Shown in pieces: positions 1 through 9,661 of a stretch of 64,000 nucleotides of DNA (its first letter is position 1; each line of letters opens with the position of its first letter). Both the position numbers and the translations under genes were made by a program. Below the pieces are notes generated by a model. It saw only the letters and a list, made by a program, of their open reading frames with translations, was not told the DNA's origin and did no database searches. The stretch is from Devosia sp. RR2S18 (GTDB taxonomy: Bacteria > Pseudomonadota > Alphaproteobacteria > Rhizobiales > Devosiaceae). The DNA is taken from positions 3,062,001 to 3,126,000 of the forward strand of contig NZ_CP126539.1 of assembly GCF_030177755.1 (NCBI RefSeq). The letters run 5' to 3'.

Positions 1-1878
1 AAGGTTGACGATCGGCAGGTCGATTTCGAGGCGCAGCCCATCCGCTTCCCAGAACCGCTCAAGCTTGCCGCGCAACTGCCCTTCCACGCTAAGGGCTACA
101 AGCCGCGTACCGAAGCCATCACCGCCGACACCCTCTGCCACCGCTGGACCATCCATCTCCTTCCAAGTGAGATGGAGTCGGCCGTCTGCCAGGCGTCCGG
201 TCAGGACCACACGGCCTTCCGCCTTTGACAAGGCGCCGTACTTGGCGGCGTTCGTACCCAATTCATGAAAGAGCAAGGCCAACGGTGTCGCGGCCGCGTC
301 ATCGATCTCGGCGTCGTCACCGTGGTATTCGAGCCGATCGCGCGTATCATCATTGTCATAGGCCCGTAGGAGACGGGCAATTAGTGCCTTGAGGGATCCC
401 TGGTTTTCGGGCGGGCGCGAAACATTGCTATGCGGGCGCACGAAGTCGTGGGCTTCGCCTAAGGCATAGATGCGCTGCCGTAGATCGTCTGCGAAGGGTT
501 TGGTCTCGGGGCGATTGCGGGCCGACAGACCAATGATGCCGGTTAGGACCGCAAAGATGTTCTTGATGCGGTGGCTCAATTCCTGAGCGATCAACTCGCG
601 CTCTTCAGCGGCCACCTTGGTTTCGTGAATATCGGTGCAGGTGCCGAACCAACGAATTATCGCGCCACTCTCATCATGCACCGGCAGGGCGCGACCAAGC
701 GTCCAACGGTACTCGCCCGAATGGTGCCGCAGGCGATATTCTATGTTGTAAGGCTCGCCCGTATCGAGGCAGTGTTGCCAAACGGCCCAAGCGCGGTCCT
801 GATCTTCCGGGTGGAACATCCCGTTCCAGCCCTCTCCGTCCGTCGAACCAACCGGAACGCCGGTGAACTCATACCAGCGCGCGTTGTAGTAGTCGTGGGC
901 TCCGTCGGCAGTGGTCGACCAGACCATTTGCGGCATAGTGTCGGCAAGTGTGCGAAAGCGCAACTCGCTTTCGGCCAGCGCTTCGGTGACGCGGCGCTGC
1001 TCGGTGATGTCGATGACCACACCGGGGAAACGCTGCACCACCCCCGCCCCGTCGGTGCGAGGACGACCGGACGCGACGACCCAGCGGATCTGACCGTCTT
1101 CACCGACGAGCCGATATTGCGACCGAAAAGGCTCCGCCCGCTCCAGGCTCGCGGTAATCTCCTCGCGCACCCGAACCCGGTCATCGGGGTGAATAGCTTG
1201 AGTGAAGTCGTTCAGGGGCACACCGAGGCCGGCTCGCAGCGGATCCAGATTGTAGAGTTCGGCAAACCGGTCGTCAGCAGTGACAAGGTCGTTTGCGACG
1301 TCCCAGTCCCAGGTGCCGACCAAGCTGGTTCCGCTCAACGCAAGGGAAAGCCGCTCCTCGCTACGCGCCAGCGCCCGCTCAGCCATGACACGGTCTGTTG
1401 TTTCATGCACGATGGTGAGGGTGCCGATGGGCTCCCCCGCTTCGTCCAGCACCGGGCTGTAGTGTAGGTTCATCCATACAGATTCAGGCTGACCGAACCG
1501 ATCAAGTACTAGTTCCTGATCATGCAGGATCTGGCTCTCGCCAAGCAGCCCAGCCGCCATCTTTTCCTGAATGAATTCGGTCACTTCCGGCCAGGCTTCG
1601 CTCGCCGGCATGCCGAATATCTTGGGATGCCGGGCACCGGCGAAATCTGCATAGGCATTGTTGTAGACGAGGATACCCGCCTCGCCGATCATCATCGCCA
1701 TGGGCGTGGTAGAGATCATCATGACGCGCACGGCACCGCGCAGGCTTTCAGGCCAGGCGGGGATGGGACCAAGTGGATTGGCCGTCCAATCATAGTCGTT
1801 GAGCAGCTTCAGAGTTGGGTCGCACTCAAGCTGCGCACGGCGCTCCGGACTAGCTGCAGGAAACAGCGATTTGGGCAT
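1..1878 (-). CDS. HWE-family sensor histidine kinase with PAS domains (3' end beyond window)
   Basis: The frame is open from an ATG whose complement ends at 1878 to the left edge, giving at least 626 residues with no stop, so the C-terminus is missing. After an N-terminal PAS-like segment come two further PAS modules (about residues 160-265 and 280-390). The transmitter follows, with the phospho-acceptor motif SHRIKN near residue 433, the asparagine-box motif HELGTNAAKYG, and a WKE triplet that matches the W-x-E signature of HWE kinases. There is no clear membrane segment, so it is probably cytosolic and senses light, redox or a small ligand through PAS. The input is unknown. HWE kinases usually phosphorylate stand-alone receivers; one lies at 8211-8576, but pairing them is a guess. 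Confidence 0.88.
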   Translation of the reverse strand, partial: MPKSLFPAASPERRAQLECDPTLKLLNDYDWTANPLGPIPAWPESLRGAVRVMMISTTPMAMMIGEAGILVYNNAYADFAGARHPKIFGMPASEAWPEVTEFIQEKMAAGLLGESQILHDQELVLDRFGQPESVWMNLHYSPVLDEAGEPIGTLTIVHETTDRVMAERALARSEERLSLALSGTSLVGTWDWDVANDLVTADDRFAELYNLDPLRAGLGVPLNDFTQAIHPDDRVRVREEITASLERAEPFRSQYRLVGEDGQIRWVVASGRPRTDGAGVVQRFPGVVIDITEQRRVTEALAESELRFRTLADTMPQMVWSTTADGAHDYYNARWYEFTGVPVGSTDGEGWNGMFHPEDQDRAWAVWQHCLDTGEPYNIEYRLRHHSGEYRWTLGRALPVHDESGAIIRWFGTCTDIHETKVAAEERELIAQELSHRIKNIFAVLTGIIGLSARNRPETKPFADDLRQRIYALGEAHDFVRPHSNVSRPPENQGSLKALIARLLRAYDNDDTRDRLEYHGDDAEIDDAAATPLALLFHELGTNAAKYGALSKAEGRVVLTGRLADGRLHLTWKEMDGPAVAEGVGGDGFGTRLVALSVEGQLRGKLERFWEADGLRLEIDLPIVNL

Positions 1879-1947
1879 GCATCACTCTGTCAGTTTGGAC
1901 GACGGAGCGCCATAGCATAGCACAGTCGTGGTAGCTGTAACCTGCTT

Positions 1948-1962
1948 AAAACGCAGCGTTTT
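1948..1962 (-). terminator. Short AAAACGC/GCGTTTT palindrome after aroG
   Basis: A perfect inverted repeat with 7-base arms and one central base lies directly after the aroG stop codon. On the minus strand it ends in a T run and could act as a weak terminator. The missing loop makes it doubtful. Confidence 0.3.
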
Positions 1963-3339
1963 CTACTCCCCGGCAATCCGGTTCTGGTGGGGCGGCTTTT
2001 GTGCATGCACCTCTTCGGCTACCAGAAACGCCAGCTCGAGCGCTTGGCTGGCATTGAGACGAGGGTCGCAATAGGTATGGTAGCGATCCGACAAGGTGGC
2101 CTCGGTAACCGCCGCGACGCCGCCGACGCATTCGGTGACGTCGTCGCCGGTCATTTCGATGTGGACACCACCCGCATAGGTGCCCATCTCGCGGTGCACT
2201 TCGAAGAACGACTTCACCTCTGACAGTACCCGATCGAAGGGCCGGGTCTTAAAGCCGGTCGACGCCTTGATGGTGTTGCCGTGCATCGGGTCTGAGCACC
2301 AGACGACGGTGCGGCCGGCGCGCTGGACGGTTTCGATGAGGCGCGGCAGGTGGTCCTGCACCTTGTCGGCGCCGAAGCGACCGATAAGCGTAATACGGCC
2401 CGCTTCATCCGTCGGGTTCAGGCGATCGAGCAAGCGCAGCAGATCGTCGCTGCTGAGCGAGGGGCCGCATTTGATTCCGATGGGGTTCCGGATGCCGGCG
2501 AAGTACTCGACATGGGCGGCGTCGGGCTGACGGGTGCGGTCACCGATCCAGAGCATGTGCCCGGAGGTGGCGTACCAATCATTGGTGATGGAGTCGCGGC
2601 GGGTCAGCGCCTCTTCGTAGCCCAGGAGCAGCGCTTCATGGCTGGTGAAGAAGCTGGTCTGGCGCAGGGCCGGCGTGTTCTCGGGCGTGAGTCCAAGCGC
2701 GGACATGAAGGTGATGGCATCGTCAATCTTGCGGGCGACTTCCTCGTAGCGGGGAAACCAGTTCGAGCCCTTCATGAACCCGACGGTCCACTCATGGATA
2801 CGCGTGAGATCGGCGTAGCCACCCGAAGCGAAGGCGCGGAGGAGATTGAGCGTCGCTGCCGACTGCCGGTAGGCCTGCAACAGCCGATCTGGATCGGGAA
2901 TGCGGGCACCTTCGGCGAACTCGATGGAATTGATGATATCGCCGCGATAGCTCGGGAGTTCGACCCCGTCGATGGTCTCGGTGTCCGACGAGCGGGGCTT
3001 GGCGAACTGGCCGGCAACGCGACCGACCTTCACCACGGGCTTGGAGGCGCCGTGGGTCAGCACCACCGCCATCTGGAGGAAGACGCGGAAGAAATCGCGG
3101 ATGTGGTCGGCGCCATGCTCGGCGAAACTCTCGGCGCAATCGCCGCCCTGGAGCAGGAAGGCCTCACCACGGGCAACAGCGGCCAACTTGCCCTTGAGGT
3201 CACGCGCCTCGCCGGCAAAGACCAGCGGCGGAAAGGTGGAGAGTTGCCGCTCGGCATCTGCCAGCGCCACCGGATCGGGATAGGCCGGCACCTGGGAAAT
3301 GGGCTTGTCGCGCCAGCTACTCGGGGTCCAGGTGCTCAT
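1963..3339 (-). CDS. aroG: Class II 3-deoxy-7-phosphoheptulonate (DAHP) synthase
   Basis: This 458-residue enzyme condenses phosphoenolpyruvate with erythrose 4-phosphate, the first step of the shikimate pathway to aromatic amino acids. It belongs to the class II (plant-type) family. GGDCAESF carries the metal-binding Cys68, [14 protein letters not shown] (about 104-117) forms the phosphate-binding site, and His353 (DPMHGN), Glu395 (HIEMTG) and Asp425 (YCDPRLN) are the other expected metal ligands. Length is normal for the family. The start is preceded by GAGGAC at suitable spacing. The gene stands alone on the minus strand, 198 bases downstream of gor. No leader peptide or attenuator is visible upstream. 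Confidence 0.96.
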   Translation of the reverse strand: MSTWTPSSWRDKPISQVPAYPDPVALADAERQLSTFPPLVFAGEARDLKGKLAAVARGEAFLLQGGDCAESFAEHGADHIRDFFRVFLQMAVVLTHGASKPVVKVGRVAGQFAKPRSSDTETIDGVELPSYRGDIINSIEFAEGARIPDPDRLLQAYRQSAATLNLLRAFASGGYADLTRIHEWTVGFMKGSNWFPRYEEVARKIDDAITFMSALGLTPENTPALRQTSFFTSHEALLLGYEEALTRRDSITNDWYATSGHMLWIGDRTRQPDAAHVEYFAGIRNPIGIKCGPSLSSDDLLRLLDRLNPTDEAGRITLIGRFGADKVQDHLPRLIETVQRAGRTVVWCSDPMHGNTIKASTGFKTRPFDRVLSEVKSFFEVHREMGTYAGGVHIEMTGDDVTECVGGVAAVTEATLSDRYHTYCDPRLNASQALELAFLVAEEVHAQKPPHQNRIAGE

Positions 3340-3488
3340 CGTTTGTCCTCACGCGGTGTCGCCCGGCCGAGATAGCAATCAGCGCCGCCCCTGCCAAGCG
3401 CAAAGGAGACACGATGGCGTGCCGAAGCGCCGCCTTGGCCAGAATGGCGCCCTCCCTTCCATCCGGATCCCCGCACGCCGTTGAGGCC

Positions 3489-3518
3489 TCCACCCGGCCT
3501 CCCCCTGGTAGGGGGAGG
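3489..3518. repeat. Half copy of the intergenic hairpin element
   Basis: The stem CCTCCCCC/GGGGGAGG with a 5-base loop lies at 3498-3518, followed on the complement by a GGCCGGGTGG tail. It matches the right half of the elements at 53652-53762, 55275-55382 and 56734-56837. The partner half is absent here. It lies 20 bases after the gor stop codon and could cap that transcript. Confidence 0.6.
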
Positions 3519-3537
3519 TAAAGAAAGGGAGAGGCGG

Positions 3538-4914
3538 CTAACCGACGTGCTTTTCGCCGTTGCGGTAGATGTAGGTGGGGCTCTTGAAGGTAACCAGTTC
3601 CTCGGCGGCGCTGGGGTGGAGGGCCATGGCACGATCAAAATCGGCCTTGCTGGCCTTCATGCCCATGGGCACGGCCACCAACTGCGCCATCTCGGCGGCG
3701 CCGGGCCCCAGGATATGGCAACCGAGCACCCTACCCCCGTCCTTTTCGGTGATGAGCTTGAGGATCATGCGCTCTGTGCGGGTCGAGAGCGTGTTGATCA
3801 TCGGGCGGAAGCGGGCGACGTAAACATCGATGTCACCATGGGTAGCCGCCTCCGCTTCGGTGAGGCCAACGGCGCCGATCTCTGGATCGGAGAATACCGC
3901 GGTGGGGATCAGCGAGTGATCGACTGCCAGCGGATTATTGTTGAAGACGGTTTCGGCGAAATACCAGCCTTCACGGATCGCCACGGGGGTGAGTTGCGCG
4001 CGTCCGGTAACGTCGCCGACTGCGTAGATCGAAGGGCAGGAGGACTGCGAAAAAGCGTCAACAGCGATGGCGCCGCCGGCCGTCAGTTCGACGCCGGCAG
4101 TTTCGAGGCCCAGCCCACGCGTGTTGGACACGCGCCCGGTGGCAAACATGACCGCGCCAAACGGGGCCGAGACGCCGTCGGAGAAGTGCGCCATGACGTC
4201 ATTTCCGGCCTGAGTGAGCGAATTGACGTTGGTCTGGTAGATGAGGCGGATGCCGCGGTCCGTCAGCCCGGCTTCGAGGCCCCGCCGCATGTCCTCGTCG
4301 AAGTGGCGCAGGATGCAATCACCCCGGTAGACGATGGTCGTATCGACGCCCAGACCAGCAAAGATGGTCGCAAACTCCACGGCAACATAGCCGCCGCCTT
4401 CGATCAATATCGAATGGGGCAGCTTTTCCATGTCGAAGGCTTCGTTGGAGGTGATGCCCAACTCCGCCCCCGGAATATGTGGAATGAAAGGATGCGCGCC
4501 GGTTGCGATCAAGAGGTAACGGGTGGTTAAATCACGCTTGCCGCCTACCAGATGGATGCTGTTGGGGCCGGTGACGACCGCTCGATCCTTGATGATTTCG
4601 ACGCCCGGCTTTTCGAGATTGGCGGTATAGCCCGACTCAAGCCGGGTGATTTCCCTTTCCTTGTTGGCGACCAGGGTCGACCAATCAAAACGTGCGTCTA
4701 CCTGCCAGCCGAAGCTCGACGCGACATCGAACATGTCGTTGAAGCGCGCCGCATAGACATAGAGCTTCTTGGGGACGCAGCCGCGAATGACGCAGGTGCC
4801 GCCGACGCGGTATTCCTCGACCACGGCTACCTTGGCACCGTAGGTCGCCGCCATGCGCGCCGCGCGCACGCCGCCCGAGCCGGCACCAATAACGAGGAGG
4901 TCGTAGTCGGTCAT
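3538..4914 (-). CDS. gor: Glutathione-disulfide reductase
   Basis: This 458-residue FAD enzyme reduces oxidised glutathione with NADPH in the cytosol. Visible features are the N-terminal dinucleotide-binding motif GAGSGG (10-15), the redox-active pair Cys41/Cys46 in GGTCVIRGCVPKK, a second nucleotide-binding region starting near residue 170, and the C-terminal active-site base motif HPSAAEE (His433, Glu438) donated across the dimer. The family is easily confused with lipoamide and mercuric reductases, but CVIRGCVPKK is the glutathione reductase form. The next minus-strand gene upstream (DUF2059) ends 112 bases away behind a terminator, so gor probably has its own promoter. Confidence 0.95.
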   Translation of the reverse strand: MTDYDLLVIGAGSGGVRAARMAATYGAKVAVVEEYRVGGTCVIRGCVPKKLYVYAARFNDMFDVASSFGWQVDARFDWSTLVANKEREITRLESGYTANLEKPGVEIIKDRAVVTGPNSIHLVGGKRDLTTRYLLIATGAHPFIPHIPGAELGITSNEAFDMEKLPHSILIEGGGYVAVEFATIFAGLGVDTTIVYRGDCILRHFDEDMRRGLEAGLTDRGIRLIYQTNVNSLTQAGNDVMAHFSDGVSAPFGAVMFATGRVSNTRGLGLETAGVELTAGGAIAVDAFSQSSCPSIYAVGDVTGRAQLTPVAIREGWYFAETVFNNNPLAVDHSLIPTAVFSDPEIGAVGLTEAEAATHGDIDVYVARFRPMINTLSTRTERMILKLITEKDGGRVLGCHILGPGAAEMAQLVAVPMGMKASKADFDRAMALHPSAAEELVTFKSPTYIYRNGEKHVG

Positions 4915-4973
4915 GGCATACTCCTGCTGGCTTCATCGGCAATAGACGATGAACATGGGAAGGCGCTTCGCAT

Positions 4974-5001
4974 AAAAAAAGACCCCGCACAAGGCGAGGT
5001 C
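4974..5001 (-). terminator. Intrinsic terminator of the DUF2059 gene
   Basis: On the minus strand the stem GACCTCGC/GCGGGGTC (one G-U pair) with a 5-base loop is followed by a run of at least seven T. It begins 25 bases after the stop codon of the DUF2059 gene. Confidence 0.85.
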
Positions 5002-5026
5002 TCCGGTCAAGTTCTTTGAGAGGAAT

Positions 5027-5554
5027 TTAGAGCTCGATACCCTGGGCGCGCAGTTCAGCGCGGACCTGCGCGAAGAACTCGCGCTGCAGGTTGTTGGTGA
5101 AGACCTGCAGGACGCGTTGGAGATCCTGATTGGCCTCTGCATTGGTCTGAGCGAGCTTCTGACCAACCGGGGATTCGTAGAAGTCCACGATCTGTTGGAG
5201 TTCTTCCGTGGTGAAGCGCACTGCATAGATGCGCGCGAACTGGTCGAGCAGCTCGCCTTTGCGGCCACGATAGTTCTCGAGCACCTTGCTGATGGCAGCG
5301 TCAGTCTGCTCGACGATTTCGGGGTTCTGCTGGATGATCTGGCGCATAGCATCGATGCCAGTCTGGACAAGGGTCACCTCGTAGACCGCCGAACGATCGG
5401 TCAGGTCGACATATTGCCGCGCCAGCGCCAACTGGTCGGGCGCCACCTCCTGCGCCACTGCGGGGCTTGCAAAGGCCAGCATACCCGCGCCAAGCGCCAC
5501 CATCATCATCGCCTTCGCGCGCGTCTTCACACCGGTCATTGTCGAATACCCCAT
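5027..5554 (-). CDS. DUF2059 domain-containing exported protein
   Basis: The 175-residue product has an N-terminal signal peptide: a charged start, a hydrophobic stretch at about 15-30, and an AVAQ cleavage site near residue 35. The rest is a predicted helical domain of the DUF2059 type, with the typical pattern EELQQIVDFYESPVGQKLA around 115-133. Its function is unknown. Family members are small periplasmic proteins, often near metabolic or stress genes. The gene lies between rpiA and gor on the same strand with its own terminator, 17 bases downstream of the rpiA stop, and so is probably co-transcribed with rpiA. Confidence 0.85.
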   Translation of the reverse strand: MGYSTMTGVKTRAKAMMMVALGAGMLAFASPAVAQEVAPDQLALARQYVDLTDRSAVYEVTLVQTGIDAMRQIIQQNPEIVEQTDAAISKVLENYRGRKGELLDQFARIYAVRFTTEELQQIVDFYESPVGQKLAQTNAEANQDLQRVLQVFTNNLQREFFAQVRAELRAQGIEL

Positions 5555-5571
5555 CCGTGTCCCGAGAAATG

Positions 5572-6264
5572 CTACTTCGTCAGCGTTCTTACGCCATCCG
5601 GCGTGGCCACATAAGCCCTGTCACACAGATGCAGAAACAGCCCATGCTGCACCACACCGGCAATATCGAGCAGGTCACGCGAGAGCGCTTCTGGCTGCGA
5701 AATGCGGCCAAAAAATGCATCCAGGATGAGGTGCCCGCCATCGGTGACGAAGGGGTCTCCCTCCCCGCTCTGGCGGAGCTCCAGGCCACCTTGAGCGCCA
5801 TGGCTGGCCAGTACCGCCTCGAGCGCCCGGCGCGTGGCGCCCAGACCGAAGCGGTTGACCTCGATAGGCAGCGGATATCGGCCGAGCGTGTCGACCAGCT
5901 TGCCGCCATCGGCGATAACGATCATCCGGTCGGAGGCGGCCGCAACGATCTTCTCGCGCAGGAGCGCACCACCACCGCCCTTGATGAGATTGAGATCGGT
6001 GTCGAGCTCGTCGGCACCGTCGACTGTCACGTCCAGCTGCACCAGCGTTTCAAGATCGGACAGGGGAATGCCAAGGCCCTCGGCTTGACGAGCGGTCGCT
6101 TCGGACGTCGGCACGCAGATGCAGTCGAAACCCTCGGCGACCTTTTGGCCGAGCAGATCGACGAAATGGCGGGCCGTCGAGCCCGTGCCGAGCCCCAAGC
6201 GCATGCCTGGCTGGAGCTCGGACAACGCCGATTCGGCGGCGACGCGTTTCAGTTCCTCGCTCAT
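5572..6264 (-). CDS. rpiA: Ribose-5-phosphate isomerase A
   Basis: This 230-residue enzyme interconverts ribose 5-phosphate and ribulose 5-phosphate in the non-oxidative pentose phosphate pathway. RpiA landmarks are GLGTGSTA (24-31), the DGADE loop with Asp82, and [11 protein letters not shown] (95-105) carrying the catalytic Glu104. The frame stays open to a TTG at 6294, but the ATG at 6264 was chosen because GGGGAG lies just upstream and it gives the usual family length. DUF2059 follows 17 bases downstream. Confidence 0.94.
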   Translation of the reverse strand: MSEELKRVAAESALSELQPGMRLGLGTGSTARHFVDLLGQKVAEGFDCICVPTSEATARQAEGLGIPLSDLETLVQLDVTVDGADELDTDLNLIKGGGGALLREKIVAAASDRMIVIADGGKLVDTLGRYPLPIEVNRFGLGATRRALEAVLASHGAQGGLELRQSGEGDPFVTDGGHLILDAFFGRISQPEALSRDLLDIAGVVQHGLFLHLCDRAYVATPDGVRTLTK

Positions 6265-6516
6265 GCTGGCTCCCCTGCCCCTGTTTGATGCCAAATTGCA
6301 GCCTCGTAGAGGCCTGTCAACTTCGGGACTGCGGCGGTTTCACGGATTGGTGAACACCCACTGTAACCTCCCGGCAACACATTTCAGTGATGCTGGAGCA
6401 AGTGTGTCGGATCTGTGTCTCCGCTCTTCTCGCCGAGTCACAAAGCGTCTAAGCAACCCGAATTCTTTCGGCGGGGGTCTCCCTCGTCCGTTGTACTTAA
6501 GAGGCCAAGTCGTCTG

Positions 6517-7110
6517 ATGTTCAAGTGGAAGTCTGCGATAGCATTGGTGCTGTCGATCGTCTTAGCTGCCACCAGTGTGATGCCCAGCATTGCGGCGCGG
6601 GTCTACAATCCAGATACCAACACCTGGGAAGAGCCCGCCGTGGCGCAGAGCCGCGGGCGTGGCTACACACCGATCCGCAAAGAGGTTGTCGACTACGCGA
6701 CCAAGCACCAGCCCGGCACTATCGTCATCGAAACCGACGAGCGCCGCCTCTATTTGGTGCTGGAAGACGGCAAGGCTCTTAAATACGGCATCGGGGTTGG
6801 CCGCGACGGCTTCACCTGGTCGGGCACCCACCGCATTACCCGCAAGGCCGAGTGGCCGGGCTGGACCCCGCCTCCGGCGATGCGCAAGCGCGTCCCCGAC
6901 CTGCCGGCCTATATGCCGGGCGGGCCGGACAATCCGCTCGGTGCGCGGGCACTTTATATCGGCTCCACCCTCTATCGCGTGCATGGCACGTCCGAACCCT
7001 GGTCAATTGGCCAAGCTGTGTCGTCTGGCTGCATTCGCCTCACCAATGATGACGTCGTTGACCTCTATGAGCGCGTGAAGGTCGGCGCCCGGATCGTCGT
7101 CAATCACTAG
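6517..7110 (+). CDS. L,D-transpeptidase (YkuD domain), exported
   Basis: The 197-residue protein begins with a signal sequence (hydrophobic residues about 6-27). The YkuD catalytic domain (about 67-196) has the full motif: His156 in VHGTSEPW, and Cys172 with Arg174 in SSGCIRL. Such enzymes form 3-3 peptidoglycan crosslinks or, in alphaproteobacteria, anchor outer-membrane beta-barrel proteins to peptidoglycan. The long open frame starts at 6415, but those residues do not resemble a leader; the ATG at 6517 directly precedes the signal peptide. It diverges from rpiA across about 250 bases and is followed by a strong terminator. Confidence 0.92.
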   Translation: MFKWKSAIALVLSIVLAATSVMPSIAARVYNPDTNTWEEPAVAQSRGRGYTPIRKEVVDYATKHQPGTIVIETDERRLYLVLEDGKALKYGIGVGRDGFTWSGTHRITRKAEWPGWTPPPAMRKRVPDLPAYMPGGPDNPLGARALYIGSTLYRVHGTSEPWSIGQAVSSGCIRLTNDDVVDLYERVKVGARIVVNH

Positions 7111-7131
7111 ATGCCTATCCTCTTCGTGATC

Positions 7132-7158
7132 AAAGGCCGCTTTCTGGGCGGCCTTTTT
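7132..7158 (+). terminator. Intrinsic terminator after the L,D-transpeptidase gene
   Basis: A perfect 9-base stem AAAGGCCGC/GCGGCCTTT with a 7-base loop ends in five T. It starts 22 bases after the stop codon. Confidence 0.9.
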
Positions 7159-7206
7159 ATTTCGGGGTGCTTTGTATTTGCCTGCCGCAGGCGCTAGATT
7201 TGCACA

Positions 7207-8214
7207 ATGAATGCTCCGCTCTCCCGCCCGCTGGTCGACCGCTTTGGACGCACGGTCTCGTATCTGCGCATCTCGGTCACCGATCGATGCGATTTCCGCT
7301 GCGTCTATTGCATGGCCGAGGAGATGAGTTTCCTGCCCAAGCGGGAGGTGCTGAGCTTCGAGGAAATCGAGACCATCGCCGCGGCGTTCGTGGCGCGCGG
7401 CACCACCAAGCTGCGGCTGACAGGCGGCGAGCCCCTGGTGCGCCGGGACATCATGGACCTGGTGCGGACACTGGGCGGGCATCTGGGCAAGGGGCTCGAC
7501 GAGCTGACGCTGACCACCAATGGCAGCCAATTGGCCAAAAATGCCGAAGCGCTGGCGCGGGCCGGGGTGCGCCGGATCAATGTCTCGCTCGACACCCTTG
7601 ATGCAGAGCGCTTTGCCGCCATCACTCGGCGCGGGCGGCTGGCCGACGTGCTGAGCGGGATCGAGGCAGCGCGCGGGGCCGGGCTCGAGCTCAAGATCAA
7701 CATGGTCGCCATGGCCGGGGTGAACGAAGACGAGATCGAGCCTATGATGGCCTGGGCGCATGGCCAGGGGATGGGGCTGACCCTCATCGAAGGCATGCCG
7801 CTGGGCGAGGTGGGCATCGATCGCGTCGACACCTACCTGCCCTTGCGTGAACTGCATGACAAGCTGACCCGCCGCTATACGCTGACGCGGATCGACAAGC
7901 GGACCGGCGGGCCGGCACGCTATGTTCATGTCAGCGAGACTAGCGGCATTCTCGGCTTCATCACGCCGATGAGCCACAATTTCTGCGAGAGTTGTAATCG
8001 CGTGCGCCTCACGGCCACGGGGCAGTTGTTCCTCTGTCTGGGGCAGGAAGATCAGGTCAATTTGCGCGATGCCCTACGCGACGGGGGGATGGAGGGCCTC
8101 GATGCGGCGCTCGATCGGGCCATGCTAATCAAGCCCAAGGGACATGACTTCGTGATCGACCGCGCCCAGCCGCAACCCACCCTGGGCCGGCACATGAGCA
8201 TGACGGGGGGCTAG
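7207..8214 (+). CDS. moaA: GTP 3',8-cyclase MoaA (molybdenum cofactor synthesis)
   Basis: This radical-SAM enzyme makes 3',8-cyclo-7,8-dihydro-GTP, the first intermediate of molybdopterin synthesis. The 335-residue chain carries the N-terminal cluster motif with Cys28, Cys32 and Cys35 (CDFRCVYC), the SAM-binding LTGGEPL (71-77), the second cluster ligands Cys260, Cys263 and Cys277, and the C-terminal Gly-Gly tail that MoaA inserts into its own active site. It is complete. No other moa gene is in the window. Its TAG stop overlaps the stop of the convergent response regulator gene through a CTAG. Confidence 0.97.
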   Translation: MNAPLSRPLVDRFGRTVSYLRISVTDRCDFRCVYCMAEEMSFLPKREVLSFEEIETIAAAFVARGTTKLRLTGGEPLVRRDIMDLVRTLGGHLGKGLDELTLTTNGSQLAKNAEALARAGVRRINVSLDTLDAERFAAITRRGRLADVLSGIEAARGAGLELKINMVAMAGVNEDEIEPMMAWAHGQGMGLTLIEGMPLGEVGIDRVDTYLPLRELHDKLTRRYTLTRIDKRTGGPARYVHVSETSGILGFITPMSHNFCESCNRVRLTATGQLFLCLGQEDQVNLRDALRDGGMEGLDAALDRAMLIKPKGHDFVIDRAQPQPTLGRHMSMTGG

Positions 8215-8576
8215 TGGGCCTCGGCCGGTTCGTCGGTTTCGGCGACGAGCTCATCGATGCGGCGCAACAGGGTTGCGGCATCGATTGGCTTGTTCTCGAC
8301 GCTACCGCGCAGCCGCTCCGGCAGGTCTTCGGCAGGGTGTCCGGTAACAATCAGATAAGGGATGTGCGCGGCTTCAAGGCTCTCGATCACCGGCGCGCCG
8401 CTGGCGCCGCGCAGTTCAAAGTCCACCAGGGCAAAGTCCACCCTGTTGGCGTCGAGCAGCTCAAGAGCGCGCGAGACCGAGGGGGTGGGACCAACGATTG
8501 CGTGCCTGGCTTCGCGTAGCACCGAAGTAAAGTCGGAGGCGGTCAGCCATTCATCCTCAACGACAAGTACGTTCAT
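8211..8576 (-). CDS. Stand-alone response regulator receiver protein
   Basis: The 121-residue protein is a single receiver domain without an output domain. The acidic pocket (VVEDEW at 5-10), the phospho-acceptor Asp52 in ALVDFELRG, the conserved Thr in VTGHP (about 79) and Lys in ENKPI (about 95) are all present. It resembles the single-domain receivers that partner HWE kinases. The ATG at 8576 is preferred over an in-frame GTG six bases upstream because a GGAG lies 11 bases before the ATG. Its stop codon overlaps that of moaA, which runs towards it. Confidence 0.86.
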   Translation of the reverse strand: MNVLVVEDEWLTASDFTSVLREARHAIVGPTPSVSRALELLDANRVDFALVDFELRGASGAPVIESLEAAHIPYLIVTGHPAEDLPERLRGSVENKPIDAATLLRRIDELVAETDEPAEAH

Positions 8577-8659
8577 CGGCACCAGGGCTCCGGATCCTCG
8601 AAGGAGTTCGATCCCGAATAATCCGCGACGGTGCGAATCGTTGCGATTCGCGCCTGACC

Positions 8660-9073
8660 CTAGGAGATGCGGCGGTTTGGCGTGCGCTCGATCAGCTCGA
8701 CCAGGGTGCCATCAGGATCCCGGCAGAAGGCGACGCGCTGGATGAGCTCGGTATTGTGGGCGGCTCGCGGCCGCTCAACGATCGGCACGCCGGCAGCTTC
8801 GAGCTTGGCCACCAAAGCATCGACATCATCGAAGGCGAACGTCATGTGGCGCATGCCGGCCTCACCGGCTGGCACATCGCGCGTTGGCGTAACCGGCTCC
8901 GCGGGTGAGAATATCTCCAGCATGCCGCCGCCGGCGTCCAGGAACGCCAGTTCGCCGCTCGCCTGGCCCTTACGCAAAACCAGCCGCAAGCCCAGCAGGT
9001 CGCAATAGAAGGCGATGGTCCGATCAAGGTCGCCGGCAGTCATGCCGATATGTTCGAAACCGAGCAGGCTCAT
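8660..9073 (-). CDS. VOC-family (glyoxalase/dioxygenase fold) protein
   Basis: The 137-residue protein has the paired beta-alpha-beta-beta-beta modules of the vicinal oxygen chelate fold. It begins LGFEHIGMTAGDLDRTIAFY, with His8 as a first metal ligand, and ends CRDPDGTLVELIER, which carries the last glutamate ligand. The substrate cannot be named; methylmalonyl-CoA epimerase, lactoylglutathione lyase and fosfomycin-resistance proteins share this fold. It overlaps the upstream Lrp-type gene by 4 bases, so the two form an operon and the regulator may control it. Confidence 0.88.
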   Translation of the reverse strand: MSLLGFEHIGMTAGDLDRTIAFYCDLLGLRLVLRKGQASGELAFLDAGGGMLEIFSPAEPVTPTRDVPAGEAGMRHMTFAFDDVDALVAKLEAAGVPIVERPRAAHNTELIQRVAFCRDPDGTLVELIERTPNRRIS

Positions 9074-9549
9074 TTGTCGTCGTCCACAATGCGGGCGAAG
9101 TCGAGCGGCAGGGCGGTCGTATACTTGATCTGGCCCATGGCAAAGGCCGAGCTCACATCGGTCAGATTGATCTTGCTGATCAGGCGCTTGTAGAAGGCGT
9201 CGTAGGCGCCGATGTCGGGCACCACCACACGCATGAGATAGTCGACATCGCCGCTCATGCGGTAGAATTCCACCACCTCCGGAAATTCGTCGATTACGCC
9301 TGCGAATTTTCGCATCCAGGCGTCGTTGTGCTCATTGGTCTTGACCGAGACGAAGACCGTAACACCGACATTGACCTTGACCGGGTCGAGCACGGCAACG
9401 CGGCGCTGAATAACGCCGTCTTCTTCCATCTTCTGGATGCGGCGCCAGCAGGGGGTGGTGGAGAGGCCGACTTTGCGGCCGATTTCGGCCACCGGCATGG
9501 TCGCGTCTTTCTGCAGGAGGGTCAGTATCTTCCTGTCGATCTTGTCCAA
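9070..9549 (-). CDS. Lrp/AsnC-family transcriptional regulator
   Basis: The 159-residue protein has an N-terminal winged helix-turn-helix (about 1-60), starting MDKIDRKILTLLQKDATMP with recognition helix STTPCWRRI, followed by a RAM/AsnC ligand-binding domain (about 65-150) with the typical GDVDYLMRVVVPD. Such proteins bind amino acids and form dimers to octamers. The gene precedes the VOC gene with a 4-base overlap, so they are probably co-transcribed. The amino acid sensed is unknown. Confidence 0.93.
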   Translation of the reverse strand: MDKIDRKILTLLQKDATMPVAEIGRKVGLSTTPCWRRIQKMEEDGVIQRRVAVLDPVKVNVGVTVFVSVKTNEHNDAWMRKFAGVIDEFPEVVEFYRMSGDVDYLMRVVVPDIGAYDAFYKRLISKINLTDVSSAFAMGQIKYTTALPLDFARIVDDDK

Positions 9550-9661
9550 AGCAAATCGCCCCCGCGAAATGAGATTTTCCAGAACGGCAAAATCTATGGT
9601 GATTATGCCCCACTAAGTGCCACATCGTGCTGAACTCCGCAATAATCTTGCGTGCGCCCGC

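Noticed and set aside
1522..1920. Open frames on the plus strand across the HWE kinase gene
   Set aside because: They are antisense shadows; the kinase frame on the minus strand carries recognisable PAS and transmitter motifs.
2350..3375. Long plus-strand open frame across aroG
   Set aside because: It mirrors the strong codon bias of aroG on the other strand and has no domain character.
8633..8651. Inverted repeat GCGAATC/GATTCGC between the VOC and response regulator genes
   Set aside because: It lacks a T run on either strand and matches no known operator, so it was not listed as a terminator or a site.
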